A stretch of 6,574 bases of DNA, taken from positions 1 to 6,574 of the forward strand of contig JAQGOD010000082.1 in assembly GCA_028293775.1 (NCBI GenBank), given 5' to 3'. This DNA is from Gammaproteobacteria bacterium (GTDB lineage Bacteria; Pseudomonadota; Gammaproteobacteria; Steroidobacterales; Steroidobacteraceae). The notes under the pieces were generated by a model. That model had not been told where the DNA came from. It ran no database searches and worked only from the letters and a program-made list of their open reading frames with translations. This document shows positions 1 to 5,949 of the stretch, piece by piece. The position numbers were made by a program, and so were the translations under genes. How positions within the stretch are numbered: the stretch's first letter is position 1; every line of letters starts with the position of its first letter.

Positions 1-339
1 GGTTTTTCTCAGGGCCAACGCATCAAGGTGGCCTTGGCCCGCGCGCTGGTTCACGACCCGGGAAATGTGGTGCTCGATGAGCCCACCAACGGATTGGACG
101 TGATGGCCATCCGCAACTTGCGCGAAATGCTGTTGGCATTGAAGGCGCAGGGGCGTTGCGTGCTGTTCTCCTCGCATGTCATGCAGGAAGTGGCCGCGCT
201 GTGCGATCGGGTGGTCATTATTGGCCGCGGCCGGGTCTTGGCGGATGCCACCGTGCAGGATATTCGCGAGCGCAGCGGCACCGCGACCTTGGAAGAGGCG
301 TTTCTGCAAGTGCTCGGGGACACGGAAGGCGTCAGCTGA
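1..339 (+). CDS. ABC transporter ATP-binding protein, NatA-like (5'-truncated)
   Basis: C-terminal part of an ABC ATPase, which would hydrolyse ATP on the cytoplasmic face to power the permease encoded next. The gene is cut off by the window start, so the Walker A motif is not visible. The 112 visible residues read in frame from base 1. They begin with the ABC signature region (GFSQGQ, followed by VALARAL), then Walker B (VVLDEP), the D-loop (NGLD) and the H-loop histidine (SSHVMQE). The C-terminus (DIRERSGTATLEEAFLQVL) matches the NatA/CcmA-type ending with an 'LEEaFl' motif. The signature is FSQGQ instead of LSGGQ, which is normal variation in the NatA group. The stop TGA is immediately followed by the ATG of the permease gene, so the two are almost certainly one translationally coupled transcript. 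The family is clear; the substrate (sodium, drug or other) cannot be told from sequence. Confidence 0.93.
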   Translation, partial: GFSQGQRIKVALARALVHDPGNVVLDEPTNGLDVMAIRNLREMLLALKAQGRCVLFSSHVMQEVAALCDRVVIIGRGRVLADATVQDIRERSGTATLEEAFLQVLGDTEGVS

Positions 340-1518
340 ATGCGCACGCTGCTCGTCGTCTTTTGCAAAGAATTTCTCGAGAACCTGCGTGATCGGCGCA
401 CCCTGTTGTCGGCACTGCTGTTCGGCCCGTTATTCGGGCCCATACTGTTTGGCGTCATGGTCTCGCGCATGCTCGAGCAAAGTGTGGTCGAGTCGGACGT
501 GCCCCTGAAGATCACGATCTCGGGAAGTCGATACGCCCCGGGACTTGTTCAATACCTCAAGGGGCGCGGCGTCAAGCTCACCGAGAAAGACCTGTCGGAG
601 AATGAGGCACGCGCCGCCGTGCGCGGCGGCGTGTCGCAAGTGGTGCTGCTGGTGCCTGCGGACTATCCGCAACTGTTCACGGCGGCGAAGCCGGCGCCGG
701 TTTTGTTGTTCGCCGATAGCGCTGATTCGCAAACGCGCAAGCTCGCGGACCGAGCGCGCGCAATTCTCGGAGCCTATGGCAGCGGCATCGCGCAATTGCG
801 GCTGCAGATGCGAGGTGTGAGTCCGCTGCTGTCTCTGCCGGTCGCCGTCAATGAAGTCGACGTCGCCACTCCCACCGGACGCGCCGTCGTGGTGCTCGGC
901 TTGATGACTTATTTCGTGCTGTTCGCACTGCTCATGGGCGGCCTGTACCTGGCGATCGATTCCACCGCCGGCGAACGCGAGCGTGGATCGCTGGAAGCTC
1001 TATTGAGTTTGCCCGTGGCGCGCAGTGCATTGGTGGGCGGCAAAGTGCTCGCAACTTGCGCCTTTATGTGCATATCGCTGGCCCTGAGCCTGACCGCATT
1101 CGTCTGCGTATTTCGCTTCGTGCCGCTCGAACGCGTCGGCATGAGCGCCAATTTGGGCTTTGAAACGGCGCTGATTTTCTTTGCGATCTGTTTGCCCTTC
1201 GTACCCCTGGGGGCCACGCTCATGACGCTGGTTGCCTCGTTCACACGCTCCTACCGAGAGGCACAGACCTATCTGACCACGGTGCTGCTGGTGCCCACGC
1301 TGCCGATCGCATTCGCCAGCATTTATTCGCTGAAAACCAAGAGCACGCTGATGTTCATACCCTCATTGAGCCAGCACCTGCTGATGACCAGCGTGCTCAA
1401 GGACGAACCGATAAGCCTGCAGGATATTTTGGTGTCGGCCGCCGCGTCGCTCGGGCTCGCCCTGTTGCTGTTCATTCTGACGGCGCGGCACTGGCGCCGT
1501 GAGAGCATGCTCGGATAG
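340..1518 (+). CDS. ABC-2 type permease, NatB-like
   Basis: Membrane subunit of the exporter whose ATPase is encoded just upstream (stop and start codons abut). The 392 residues show one N-terminal membrane segment (about 22-41) and an extracytoplasmic soluble region of about 140 residues (45-180). Five more hydrophobic segments follow, at about 183-205, 236-258, 276-298, 310-331 and 362-382. Between the second and third segments, residues 208-226 carry the typical ABC-2/NatB motif (STAGERERGSLEALLSLPV), followed by a GGK at 233-235. That motif and the six-segment layout identify the family. NatB of Bacillus exports Na+, but many relatives have other or unknown substrates, so a sodium role is only a possibility. 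The ATG at 340 is the natural start: it touches the upstream stop, and the residues after it (RTLLVVFCKEFLENLRDRR) form the usual amphipathic N-terminus of this family. The gene appears intact. Confidence 0.9.
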   Translation: MRTLLVVFCKEFLENLRDRRTLLSALLFGPLFGPILFGVMVSRMLEQSVVESDVPLKITISGSRYAPGLVQYLKGRGVKLTEKDLSENEARAAVRGGVSQVVLLVPADYPQLFTAAKPAPVLLFADSADSQTRKLADRARAILGAYGSGIAQLRLQMRGVSPLLSLPVAVNEVDVATPTGRAVVVLGLMTYFVLFALLMGGLYLAIDSTAGERERGSLEALLSLPVARSALVGGKVLATCAFMCISLALSLTAFVCVFRFVPLERVGMSANLGFETALIFFAICLPFVPLGATLMTLVASFTRSYREAQTYLTTVLLVPTLPIAFASIYSLKTKSTLMFIPSLSQHLLMTSVLKDEPISLQDILVSAAASLGLALLLFILTARHWRRESMLG

Positions 1519-1546
1519 CCGCTATTGTGTGAGCGTTCAGTAGCGG
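1519..1546 (+). terminator. Hairpin after the ABC transporter genes, possible weak terminator
   Basis: Directly after the permease stop codon, CCGCTATTG (1519-1527) can pair with CAGTAGCGG (1538-1546), giving a 9-bp stem with one G-U pair and a 10-base loop. No T-run follows at once; the nearest is TTTT at 1558-1561. It is therefore not a classical intrinsic terminator. It may instead stabilise the 3' end or be part of the repeated motif described for the same spacer. Confidence 0.3.
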
Positions 1547-1585
1547 TGAACCGGGACTTTTGTAGGATCGTTCAATAGTGTGAGC
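1524..1585 (+). repeat. Short direct repeats in the spacer before the small membrane gene
   Basis: ATTGTGTGAGC (1524-1534) and ATAGTGTGAGC (1575-1585) match at 10 of 11 bases, with GTGTGAGC identical and offset by 51 bases. A second pair, GTTCAGTAGCG (1535-1545) and GTTCAATAGTG (1570-1580), matches at 9 of 11. The hexamer CTATTG at 1522-1527 is also the reverse complement of CAATAG at 1573-1578. Arrays like this can be regulator binding sites or remnants of a duplication. Neither is shown here; the repeats are short and partly overlap the hairpin at 1519-1546. Confidence 0.4.
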
Positions 1586-1639
1586 TGCGGCATGAAAAAA
1601 TTACGGGGATTGCTGTATAGCGTTCTCATAGACCCTATG

Positions 1640-1645
1640 TATACT
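1640..1645 (+). promoter_or_regulatory. Possible -10 element for the small membrane gene
   Basis: TATACT at 1640-1645 matches the sigma70 -10 consensus at five of six positions and lies about 38 bases before the proposed ATG at 1683. No good -35 lies at 16-18 bp spacing; the region 1616-1623 is a poor match. TTGCTG at 1610-1615 is too far away, with 24 bases between. The call rests on the -10 element alone. Confidence 0.22.
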
Positions 1646-1682
1646 GTTCCCATTGGCGTCAAGGCATCCCGGGGGTATCGGC

Positions 1683-1901
1683 ATGGCGGGCTCAGCATCA
1701 TCCACACGGATGGGTATCGTTGCTTTTTTAGCAATACTGGCCGTATCTGCGGCCACAATGCTGTGGTTATTTTGGCGCTTTCCGCTCATGACCGCGATTA
1801 TCACGTTGGGTGCCTTCATTGCTCTCGGGGTGCTCGTCCGCTTGGCACGATCGGTCGATGTCGAAAGCATCGCCGATCTGGATACCAAACAGCACGTCTG
1901 A
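1683..1901 (+). CDS. Small two-segment membrane protein of unknown function
   Basis: I do not recognise this 72-residue protein. After a short polar N-terminus (MAGSASSTRM) it has two hydrophobic stretches, about residues 11-31 and 34-53, separated by W-R-F-P. A polar, mostly acidic tail of about 20 residues follows (VDVESIADLDTKQHV). This predicts a helical hairpin in the inner membrane. The ATG at 1683 has GGGGG at 1671-1675, seven bases upstream, as a plausible ribosome binding site. An in-frame TTG at 1653 would add ten residues, and an ATG at 1710 would remove nine. Support for a real gene comes from the coherent membrane topology, the use of otherwise empty DNA and a stop just before the convergent mnmE end. 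Against it are the small size and the lack of a recognised family. It lies 164 bases after the ABC permease on the same strand, so it could be co-transcribed or have its own promoter. Confidence 0.55.
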   Translation: MAGSASSTRMGIVAFLAILAVSAATMLWLFWRFPLMTAIITLGAFIALGVLVRLARSVDVESIADLDTKQHV

Positions 1902-1902
1902 T

Positions 1903-1918
1903 GTCGCCAATCGGCGAC
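1903..1918. terminator. Hairpin between convergent genes, candidate bidirectional terminator
   Basis: GTCGCC (1903-1908) and GGCGAC (1913-1918) form a perfect 6-bp GC-rich stem with a four-base loop, which A1901-T1920 and a T-G wobble can extend. It fills nearly all of the 18-base gap between the small membrane gene stop and the mnmE stop, where a shared terminator would be expected. Neither strand has a U-run after the stem, so intrinsic termination would be weak. Confidence 0.4.
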
Positions 1919-1919
1919 G

Positions 1920-3281
1920 TTACTTACCGATACAGAAACTGCGAAAGATCTCGCCGAGCAGATCGTCGCTGCTCAAAGTCCCCGTGATCTCCCCCAACGC
2001 CAGCTGGGCCCGGCGTAATTCCTCGGCGAAAAGCTCGAAAGCGCGTGTGCTCCTCAAAATCTCACCCGCCTGCGCCACGCAAGCTCGGGCCCGCGCAAGC
2101 GCATCCAGATGACGGCGCCGCGCCGAGAGCGCGCCCGACTCTCCGCTGCGATATCCGGCACTTTTTTTCAGGTGAGAACGCAGCAAGCTCAAGCCGTCGC
2201 CTGTTTTGGCGCTCAAGAAAATCTGTGCCGGTTCATGTGATTCGTCGAGGCGGGCGGCCGCGTGCGTGAGGTCGATCTTGTTGAACACCAATGTGACGGG
2301 CACGCCGGGCGGCAGGTCGGCAAGCTCGGCGCGCCAATTCAAGGGCACGCGATCGGCTTCCGCTGCGGCAGCATCCAACACGTAGAGTACGCGGTCCGCT
2401 CGGGCTAACTCGCTCATCGCGCGGCGCACACCTTCGGCCTCCACTGCATCGGCGCTGACCCGCAGTCCCGCCGTGTCAATCAGGTTGAGCGGCAACCCGT
2501 CCAAATGGACATGCTGGCGCAGTACGTCGCGAGTGGTTCCGGGTTGATCGGCTACGATGGCGATCTCCTCGCCCACGAGGCGATTGAGCAGGCTGGATTT
2601 TCCGGCATTCGGCTTGCCCGCGATCACCACATTCAATCCTTCGCGCAATAGCGCGCCCTGGCGCGCCGCATCCGTGATGGACTGGAAGCTCCCAAAAATA
2701 TTCGCCATGCGATCGCCCAGTACACTGCCGGGGAGAAAGTCGATTTCTTCATCGGGAAAATCTATGGCCGCTTCCACCAGCGTGCGCAGCTCCGTGATTT
2801 GCGCTTGCAGCGCGCCGATGTGCGCCGAGAATTCTCCCTGCATGGAGCGCACTGCCGCGCGCGCGGCCGCCGTGGTGCCCGCATCGATCAGATCAGCGAT
2901 GGCTTCCGCTTGAGCGATATCGATTTTGCCGTTCATGAACGCCCGTTCACTGAACTCGCCGGGCTTTGCCATGCGGCAGCCGAGCTGCAGCAAGCGATGC
3001 AGGAGTAAATCGAGGATGAGCGGACCGCCATGAGCTTGCAGCTCCAGGACATCCTCGCCGGTGTAGGAGGCGGGGGCGGGAAAGTACAACGCCAGTCCCC
3101 GGTCTATGGGCTCGCCGTCGCTGCCGAGAAAATTTGCCACGTGAGCCATGCGGGGCGGCGGCAGGGAGGCCAACATTGCGCCGGCAATGCGCGGTACATC
3201 GGGTCCGGAGGCTCGTATCATCCCGACCGCCCCGCGCCCGGGTGCGCTGGCGATGGCGGCGATGGTATCGAGTGAAGCCAC
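1920..3281 (-). CDS. mnmE: tRNA uridine-5-carboxymethylaminomethyl modification GTPase MnmE
   Basis: MnmE (TrmE) works with MnmG to install the carboxymethylaminomethyl group on C5 of wobble uridine 34 in certain tRNAs, using GTP and methylene-tetrahydrofolate in the cytoplasm. The 453 residues match the family's usual length (E. coli 454). The N-terminal folate-binding domain opens with DTIAAIASAPGRGAVG (5-20) and ends near GEFSERAFMNGKID (108-121). A helical domain follows, with a Ras-like G domain inserted: G1 GKPNAGKSS (222-230, including the K+-coordinating Asn225), G2 DQPGTTRD (245-252), G3 DTAG (269-272), G4 NKID (334-337) and G5 SAK (357-359). The C-terminus is FCIGK, so the catalytic Cys450 is present. 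The start is GTG, four bases after the yidC stop, with no clear Shine-Dalgarno; translation is probably coupled to yidC. Last gene of the rpmH operon. No defect is visible. Confidence 0.97.
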   Translation of the reverse strand: MASLDTIAAIASAPGRGAVGMIRASGPDVPRIAGAMLASLPPPRMAHVANFLGSDGEPIDRGLALYFPAPASYTGEDVLELQAHGGPLILDLLLHRLLQLGCRMAKPGEFSERAFMNGKIDIAQAEAIADLIDAGTTAAARAAVRSMQGEFSAHIGALQAQITELRTLVEAAIDFPDEEIDFLPGSVLGDRMANIFGSFQSITDAARQGALLREGLNVVIAGKPNAGKSSLLNRLVGEEIAIVADQPGTTRDVLRQHVHLDGLPLNLIDTAGLRVSADAVEAEGVRRAMSELARADRVLYVLDAAAAEADRVPLNWRAELADLPPGVPVTLVFNKIDLTHAAARLDESHEPAQIFLSAKTGDGLSLLRSHLKKSAGYRSGESGALSARRRHLDALARARACVAQAGEILRSTRAFELFAEELRRAQLALGEITGTLSSDDLLGEIFRSFCIGK

Positions 3282-3285
3282 AGCT

Positions 3286-5046
3286 TTAGCTTCGCTGCTT
3301 GGCGGCCTCTGCTTCCACCACTTGGTTTACCCGCCACTGCTGCGCGATCGACAGCACGGTGTTGGTCAGCCAGTACAACACGAGACCCGAAGGGAACCAG
3401 GCCATCATGCCGGTCATGATCAGGGGCATGAATTGCATGATCTTCGCCTGCATGGGATCGGGAGGCGGAGGATTTAATTTGAATTGCGCGAACATCGCGG
3501 CGCCCATCAGCAGCGGCAGCACGAAATAAAAATCGCGCGAGGACAGATCATTGATCCACAGCAGAAAGGGCGCTTGGCGCATTTCCACGCTTTCGAGCAG
3601 CACCCGATAAAAGGAAATGAACACCGGGATCTGGACCACCATCGGCAAGCAACCCGCAAGCGGATTGATCTTTTCCTTCTTGTACAGGTCCATCATGGCG
3701 CGGCCCAATTTTTCCCGATCGTCCTTGAAGGTTTCCTGGATCTGCTTCATGCGCGGACCCACTGCGCGCATCTTCGCCATGGAGCGGCCGCTCGCCTGGC
3801 TCAAGGGATAAAACAGCAGCTTGATGAGCGCGGTGACGATGATGATCGACCAGCCCCAATTGCCGACCATCTTGTGCACCCAGTTGAGCCCGGTAAACAA
3901 CGGCTGGGCGATCACCGTCAATATGCCGAAATCGACCGTGCGCTCGAGATGCCTGTCGAGCCCCGCCAATTGCGACTGCAATTTCGGACCGACAAAGAAT
4001 TCCTCATGGAACTGGGCATGGGCGCCGGCGGGCACCGGCGTCATGGGCCCGGTTCCCTGCAGCAAGTATTCGTTATTGAGCACCTGCAACTGATAGTGAT
4101 AGGCCTGTCCCGCCGGGGGCACGACGGCGACGACAAATTGGTGCTGCAGCGAGGCCATCCAGCCGCCCGTGATGACGCCCGAGAACTTGGCGTCGGAATC
4201 ACTCTCGACGTTGAGATCCTTTAGCTTGGTGCCGTCATACACCGCCGGGCCCTTGAAGGAATAGGTTTCGACATCGAAATAGGAACGCGAGGCGTGTTCC
4301 CAATGGCGCAAGATCTGCGCGTACGAGGCCAACGTCCGCGGCGAGGCGCTGTCGTTTTTCGCGTTGTACTCGAGACTGACGGCGTACTGGCCGCGCTTGA
4401 AGACGAAGGTTTTGGTGACGGTCAGACCCTGACCGTCGCTCCAGTGCAGAGGCACCCGCAACTCGTCGGCCCCGGGCGCGAGAACGAATGTTTTCTGGTC
4501 CGAAGTCCACTCGGCTAAATGCGTAGGCGCAGCTTCGCCGGCGGCGCCAGTGAGGCCGCTTTGCACCACGTATCGCGTGGGAGGCGGCTCATAGCTCAAT
4601 AGCTTGACCGGAATGTTCGGCGTGTCCTTGCGAAGCGGATACTGCAGCAAGTCCGCGCGATCCATCTCGCCGCCCTTCAAATTGATGCCCACATCCAGCA
4701 CGTCAGTGGTGACTTGAAGCAGCATGTTCGCGCTTGTATCCGACGAGGATGCGGCAGGCACGGCGGCCGGCTGGGAAACGTTGGCGGATTGCGCGGCGGC
4801 AGCCGGCGAACCGGCGGCAGGCGAACCGGCGTCCGGCGTCGCGGCGCTGGGCGCGGCCGTGGTCGCCTGCGGGACCGACTCGCCCAAGGTGTTCGCAGGC
4901 GCGGCGGCGCCCGGCGCGGCAGCTGATCCCGAGCTGGTTTGCGAGGCCGCACTTACCGGCGGCTCATAGTCATGCACCCACGTTTGGTAGTTCAAAAATA
5001 TAATGGCGGCGAGCACGCCCCAGAGGATCATGCGGATGTTAGGCAT
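3286..5046 (-). CDS. yidC: Membrane protein insertase YidC
   Basis: YidC inserts proteins into the inner membrane, alone or with SecYEG. The 586 residues follow the Gram-negative plan. The first membrane segment is at about 6-20. An Ala/Pro/Ser-rich periplasmic linker covers about 31-106, and the large periplasmic beta domain about 107-365. The conserved insertase core follows, with membrane segments near 370-388/398-413, 462-485, 503-520 and 537-562. Landmarks are [11 protein letters not shown] (395-405), [20 protein letters not shown] (413-432), [20 protein letters not shown] (461-480) and FPSGLVLYW (551-559). The groove's positive charge, Arg366 in E. coli, is Lys409 here, which keeps the charge. 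The protein is longer than E. coli's 548 residues, mainly because of the linker. The ATG lies inside the end of yidD (8-base overlap), preceded by AAGAGA about 7-8 bases upstream. The short C-terminal tail ([10 protein letters not shown]) lacks the long basic extension of some homologues. Confidence 0.97.
   Translation of the reverse strand: MPNIRMILWGVLAAIIFLNYQTWVHDYEPPVSAASQTSSGSAAAPGAAAPANTLGESVPQATTAAPSAATPDAGSPAAGSPAAAAQSANVSQPAAVPAASSSDTSANMLLQVTTDVLDVGINLKGGEMDRADLLQYPLRKDTPNIPVKLLSYEPPPTRYVVQSGLTGAAGEAAPTHLAEWTSDQKTFVLAPGADELRVPLHWSDGQGLTVTKTFVFKRGQYAVSLEYNAKNDSASPRTLASYAQILRHWEHASRSYFDVETYSFKGPAVYDGTKLKDLNVESDSDAKFSGVITGGWMASLQHQFVVAVVPPAGQAYHYQLQVLNNEYLLQGTGPMTPVPAGAHAQFHEEFFVGPKLQSQLAGLDRHLERTVDFGILTVIAQPLFTGLNWVHKMVGNWGWSIIIVTALIKLLFYPLSQASGRSMAKMRAVGPRMKQIQETFKDDREKLGRAMMDLYKKEKINPLAGCLPMVVQIPVFISFYRVLLESVEMRQAPFLLWINDLSSRDFYFVLPLLMGAAMFAQFKLNPPPPDPMQAKIMQFMPLIMTGMMAWFPSGLVLYWLTNTVLSIAQQWRVNQVVEAEAAKQRS
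4805..4834. repeat. Two-copy 15-bp tandem repeat within the yidC linker
   Basis: GGCGAACCGGCG occurs at 4805-4816 and again at 4820-4831, one 15-bp period apart, that is, five codons. On the coding (minus) strand it gives the repeated peptide G-S-P-A-A in the low-complexity linker of YidC (around residues 74-83). The period keeps the reading frame, so gain or loss of a unit would only change linker length. Confidence 0.75.
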
Positions 5047-5278
5047 TGGTCGGTCTCTTATCCGGCACAGGATCGTAGCCGCCTTCTGCGAACGGGTGAC
5101 AGCGGAGCAGGCGCCGAGTCCCTAACCAAACGCCGCGCACAATGCCGTAGCGTTCGATCGCCGCGTGCGCGTAGCAAGAGCAGCTCGGATAAAAGCGGCA
5201 ATGCGCGCCCAGCATGGGGCTCAACGCAAGCTGGTAGCCGCGAATGCTCCAGAGTAAAAATTGGCGAGGTTTTACCAT
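5039..5278 (-). CDS. yidD: Membrane protein insertion efficiency factor YidD
   Basis: Small membrane-associated protein that helps YidC-dependent insertion; it is almost always encoded between rnpA and yidC, as here. The 79 residues carry the family core: an amphipathic N-terminal helix ([18 protein letters not shown]), the cysteine motif [20 protein letters not shown], the segment [15 protein letters not shown] and the ending GGYDPVP. The conserved cysteines are all present. I chose the ATG at 5278, which overlaps the rnpA stop by 7 bases (AAATGGTAA). This matches the expected N-terminus; an upstream TTG at 5299 would only add EDDFTE-like residues read from rnpA's own end. No strong ribosome binding site precedes it, so translational coupling to rnpA is likely. 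Its 3' end overlaps the yidC start by 8 bases. Confidence 0.93.
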   Translation of the reverse strand: MVKPRQFLLWSIRGYQLALSPMLGAHCRFYPSCSCYAHAAIERYGIVRGVWLGTRRLLRCHPFAEGGYDPVPDKRPTNA

Positions 5279-5613
5279 TTCTGTGAAATCATCTTCCAAT
5301 GCGCATCGAGGCTCGCGCGCAAGTCCGCACCCTTTGCCAGTCGCGCCGCTTCTCGTGCGGAGACGGTGACATCGACCGGCGGCAATGCATGTTGGTTCAA
5401 ACGAAAGGACTCTCGTGCGAGGCGTTTGATGCGATTGCGTGCGACCGCGGTGCCGAACGTGCGCGTCGCGATACTCAAACCCAGGCGCGGATAGGTTTCA
5501 TGATTGGCCAGAACGGATAAGCTAAAAAATGCGTCGGCGAATTTTTTGCCGCGCCGCTTCACATCACGAAATTCGGCCGGCTGATGCAAACGCTTGCGCG
5601 GCTCGAACTTCAG
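5272..5613 (-). CDS. rnpA: Ribonuclease P protein component
   Basis: RnpA binds the RNase P RNA and helps it remove 5' leaders from precursor tRNAs. The family signature [13 protein letters not shown] is intact (residues 59-71 from the start given here), as are the preceding [10 protein letters not shown] and the following [10 protein letters not shown]. The start is uncertain. The first ATG/GTG/TTG codon is TTG at 5589, giving 105 residues, but that TTG encodes the Leu of the conserved F-x-x-R-x-R-L segment. In-frame sequence upstream continues as [14 protein letters not shown], which aligns with the E. coli N-terminus, so the TTG start would cut off conserved residues. Upstream codons are CTG at 5613 (113 residues, used here) and ATC at 5622. 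The latter follows directly after an in-frame TAG (5623-5625), has ACAGG eight bases before it and lines up with the E. coli start. Lies 26 bases downstream of rpmH and overlaps yidD by 7 bases. Confidence 0.9.
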   Translation of the reverse strand: MKFEPRKRLHQPAEFRDVKRRGKKFADAFFSLSVLANHETYPRLGLSIATRTFGTAVARNRIKRLARESFRLNQHALPPVDVTVSAREAARLAKGADLRASLDAHWKMISQKW

Positions 5614-5639
5614 TTTACGGATCTAGCGAGCCTGTCGCG

Positions 5640-5774
5640 TTAGGGACAGAGGCGCTTACGGCCCTTGGCGCGGCGCCGCGCCAGCAATCGGCGGCCGCTC
5701 TTGGTGGCCATGCGTGCGCGGAAACCGTGGGTACGGGCACGATGAAGATTACTGGGGTTAAAGGTACGTTTCAT
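5640..5774 (-). CDS. rpmH: 50S ribosomal protein L34
   Basis: L34 is a small, very basic protein of the large ribosomal subunit. The 44 residues begin [19 protein letters not shown] and continue with [20 protein letters not shown], an almost complete match to the well-known L34 pattern; the C-terminus is RLCP. The length is typical (44-46). The ATG at 5774 is certain from the conserved MKRT start, though the ribosome binding site is weak (a GAG lies upstream). It is the first gene of the minus-strand operon, behind the promoter at 5838-5866 with a leader of roughly 55 bases, and is divergent from dnaA. Confidence 0.97.
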   Translation of the reverse strand: MKRTFNPSNLHRARTHGFRARMATKSGRRLLARRRAKGRKRLCP

Positions 5775-5837
5775 AGCGCGACTCGAGCGAAAACTACGGG
5801 TTAAATCAACGGTCTAAGCTGTTTAAGAAAGGCGGCA

Positions 5838-5866
5838 AGGGTACTGAGCGTGCATGGATGTGTCAA
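5838..5866 (-). promoter_or_regulatory. Sigma70-type promoter for the rpmH-rnpA-yidD-yidC-mnmE operon
   Basis: On the minus strand a perfect -35 hexamer TTGACA (5866-5861) is followed, after exactly 17 bases, by TACCCT (5843-5838). TACCCT matches the -10 consensus at the important first, second and last bases. Transcription would start near 5830, giving a leader of about 55 bases before the rpmH ATG. A strong -35 with a GC-containing -10 suits a growth-regulated ribosomal protein gene. Confidence 0.6.
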
Positions 5867-5935
5867 TAGACGCCCCTTCAAGTTGGAGCTAGACTCCGTG
5901 CCCTTTCGATCATTTGCCCCATTACCCTCAAGCCC

Positions 5936-5949
5936 AAGGAGAGCGCTCT
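5936..5949 (+). promoter_or_regulatory. dnaA: dnaA ribosome binding site overlapping a 10-bp palindrome
   Basis: AAGGAG at 5936-5941 is a near-perfect Shine-Dalgarno sequence, seven bases before the TTG at 5949, and decides the dnaA start. The perfect palindrome AGAGCGCTCT (5940-5949) spans the end of this site, the spacer and the first base of the start codon. Confidence 0.7.

Noticed and set aside
51..515. Minus-strand frame of 154 codons over the ABC genes
   Set aside because: It is antisense to the ATPase C-terminus, whose Walker B, D-loop and H-loop motifs are unmistakable; its product is Ser/Arg-rich without a domain.
1537..1888. Two minus-strand frames (1537-1758 and 1601-1888) opposite the small membrane gene
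   Set aside because: They have no convincing start region or recognisable domain, and they overlap each other and the plus-strand candidate.
1580..1987. Plus-strand frame of 135 codons starting near MKKLRGLLYSVL
   Set aside because: The start looks gene-like, but from about 1683 it overlaps the better small membrane gene in another frame, turns Cys/His/Arg-rich, and runs into the mnmE 3' end.
3484..4224. Open frame of 246 codons on the plus strand
   Set aside because: It lies wholly antisense to the clearly conserved yidC core, is rich in His/Arg/Gln with no coherent domain, and is a by-product of GC-rich codon use.
5279..5299. TTG at 5299 as the yidD start
   Set aside because: The added residues EDDFTE are just the rnpA 3' end in another frame, while ATG at 5278 fits the family N-terminus.
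5890..5895. TAGACT as a dnaA -10 element
   Set aside because: No acceptable -35 hexamer lies 16-18 bases upstream; I cannot place the dnaA promoter with confidence.
5885..5897. GGAG-CTAGA-CTCC inverted repeat upstream of dnaA
   Set aside because: A 4-bp stem is expected by chance at this length; nothing else supports a function.
5898..5948. GTG at 5898 as an upstream dnaA start
   Set aside because: It is in frame and open, but its extra 17 residues do not resemble DnaA, whereas TTG at 5949 has a strong SD and a matching N-terminus.
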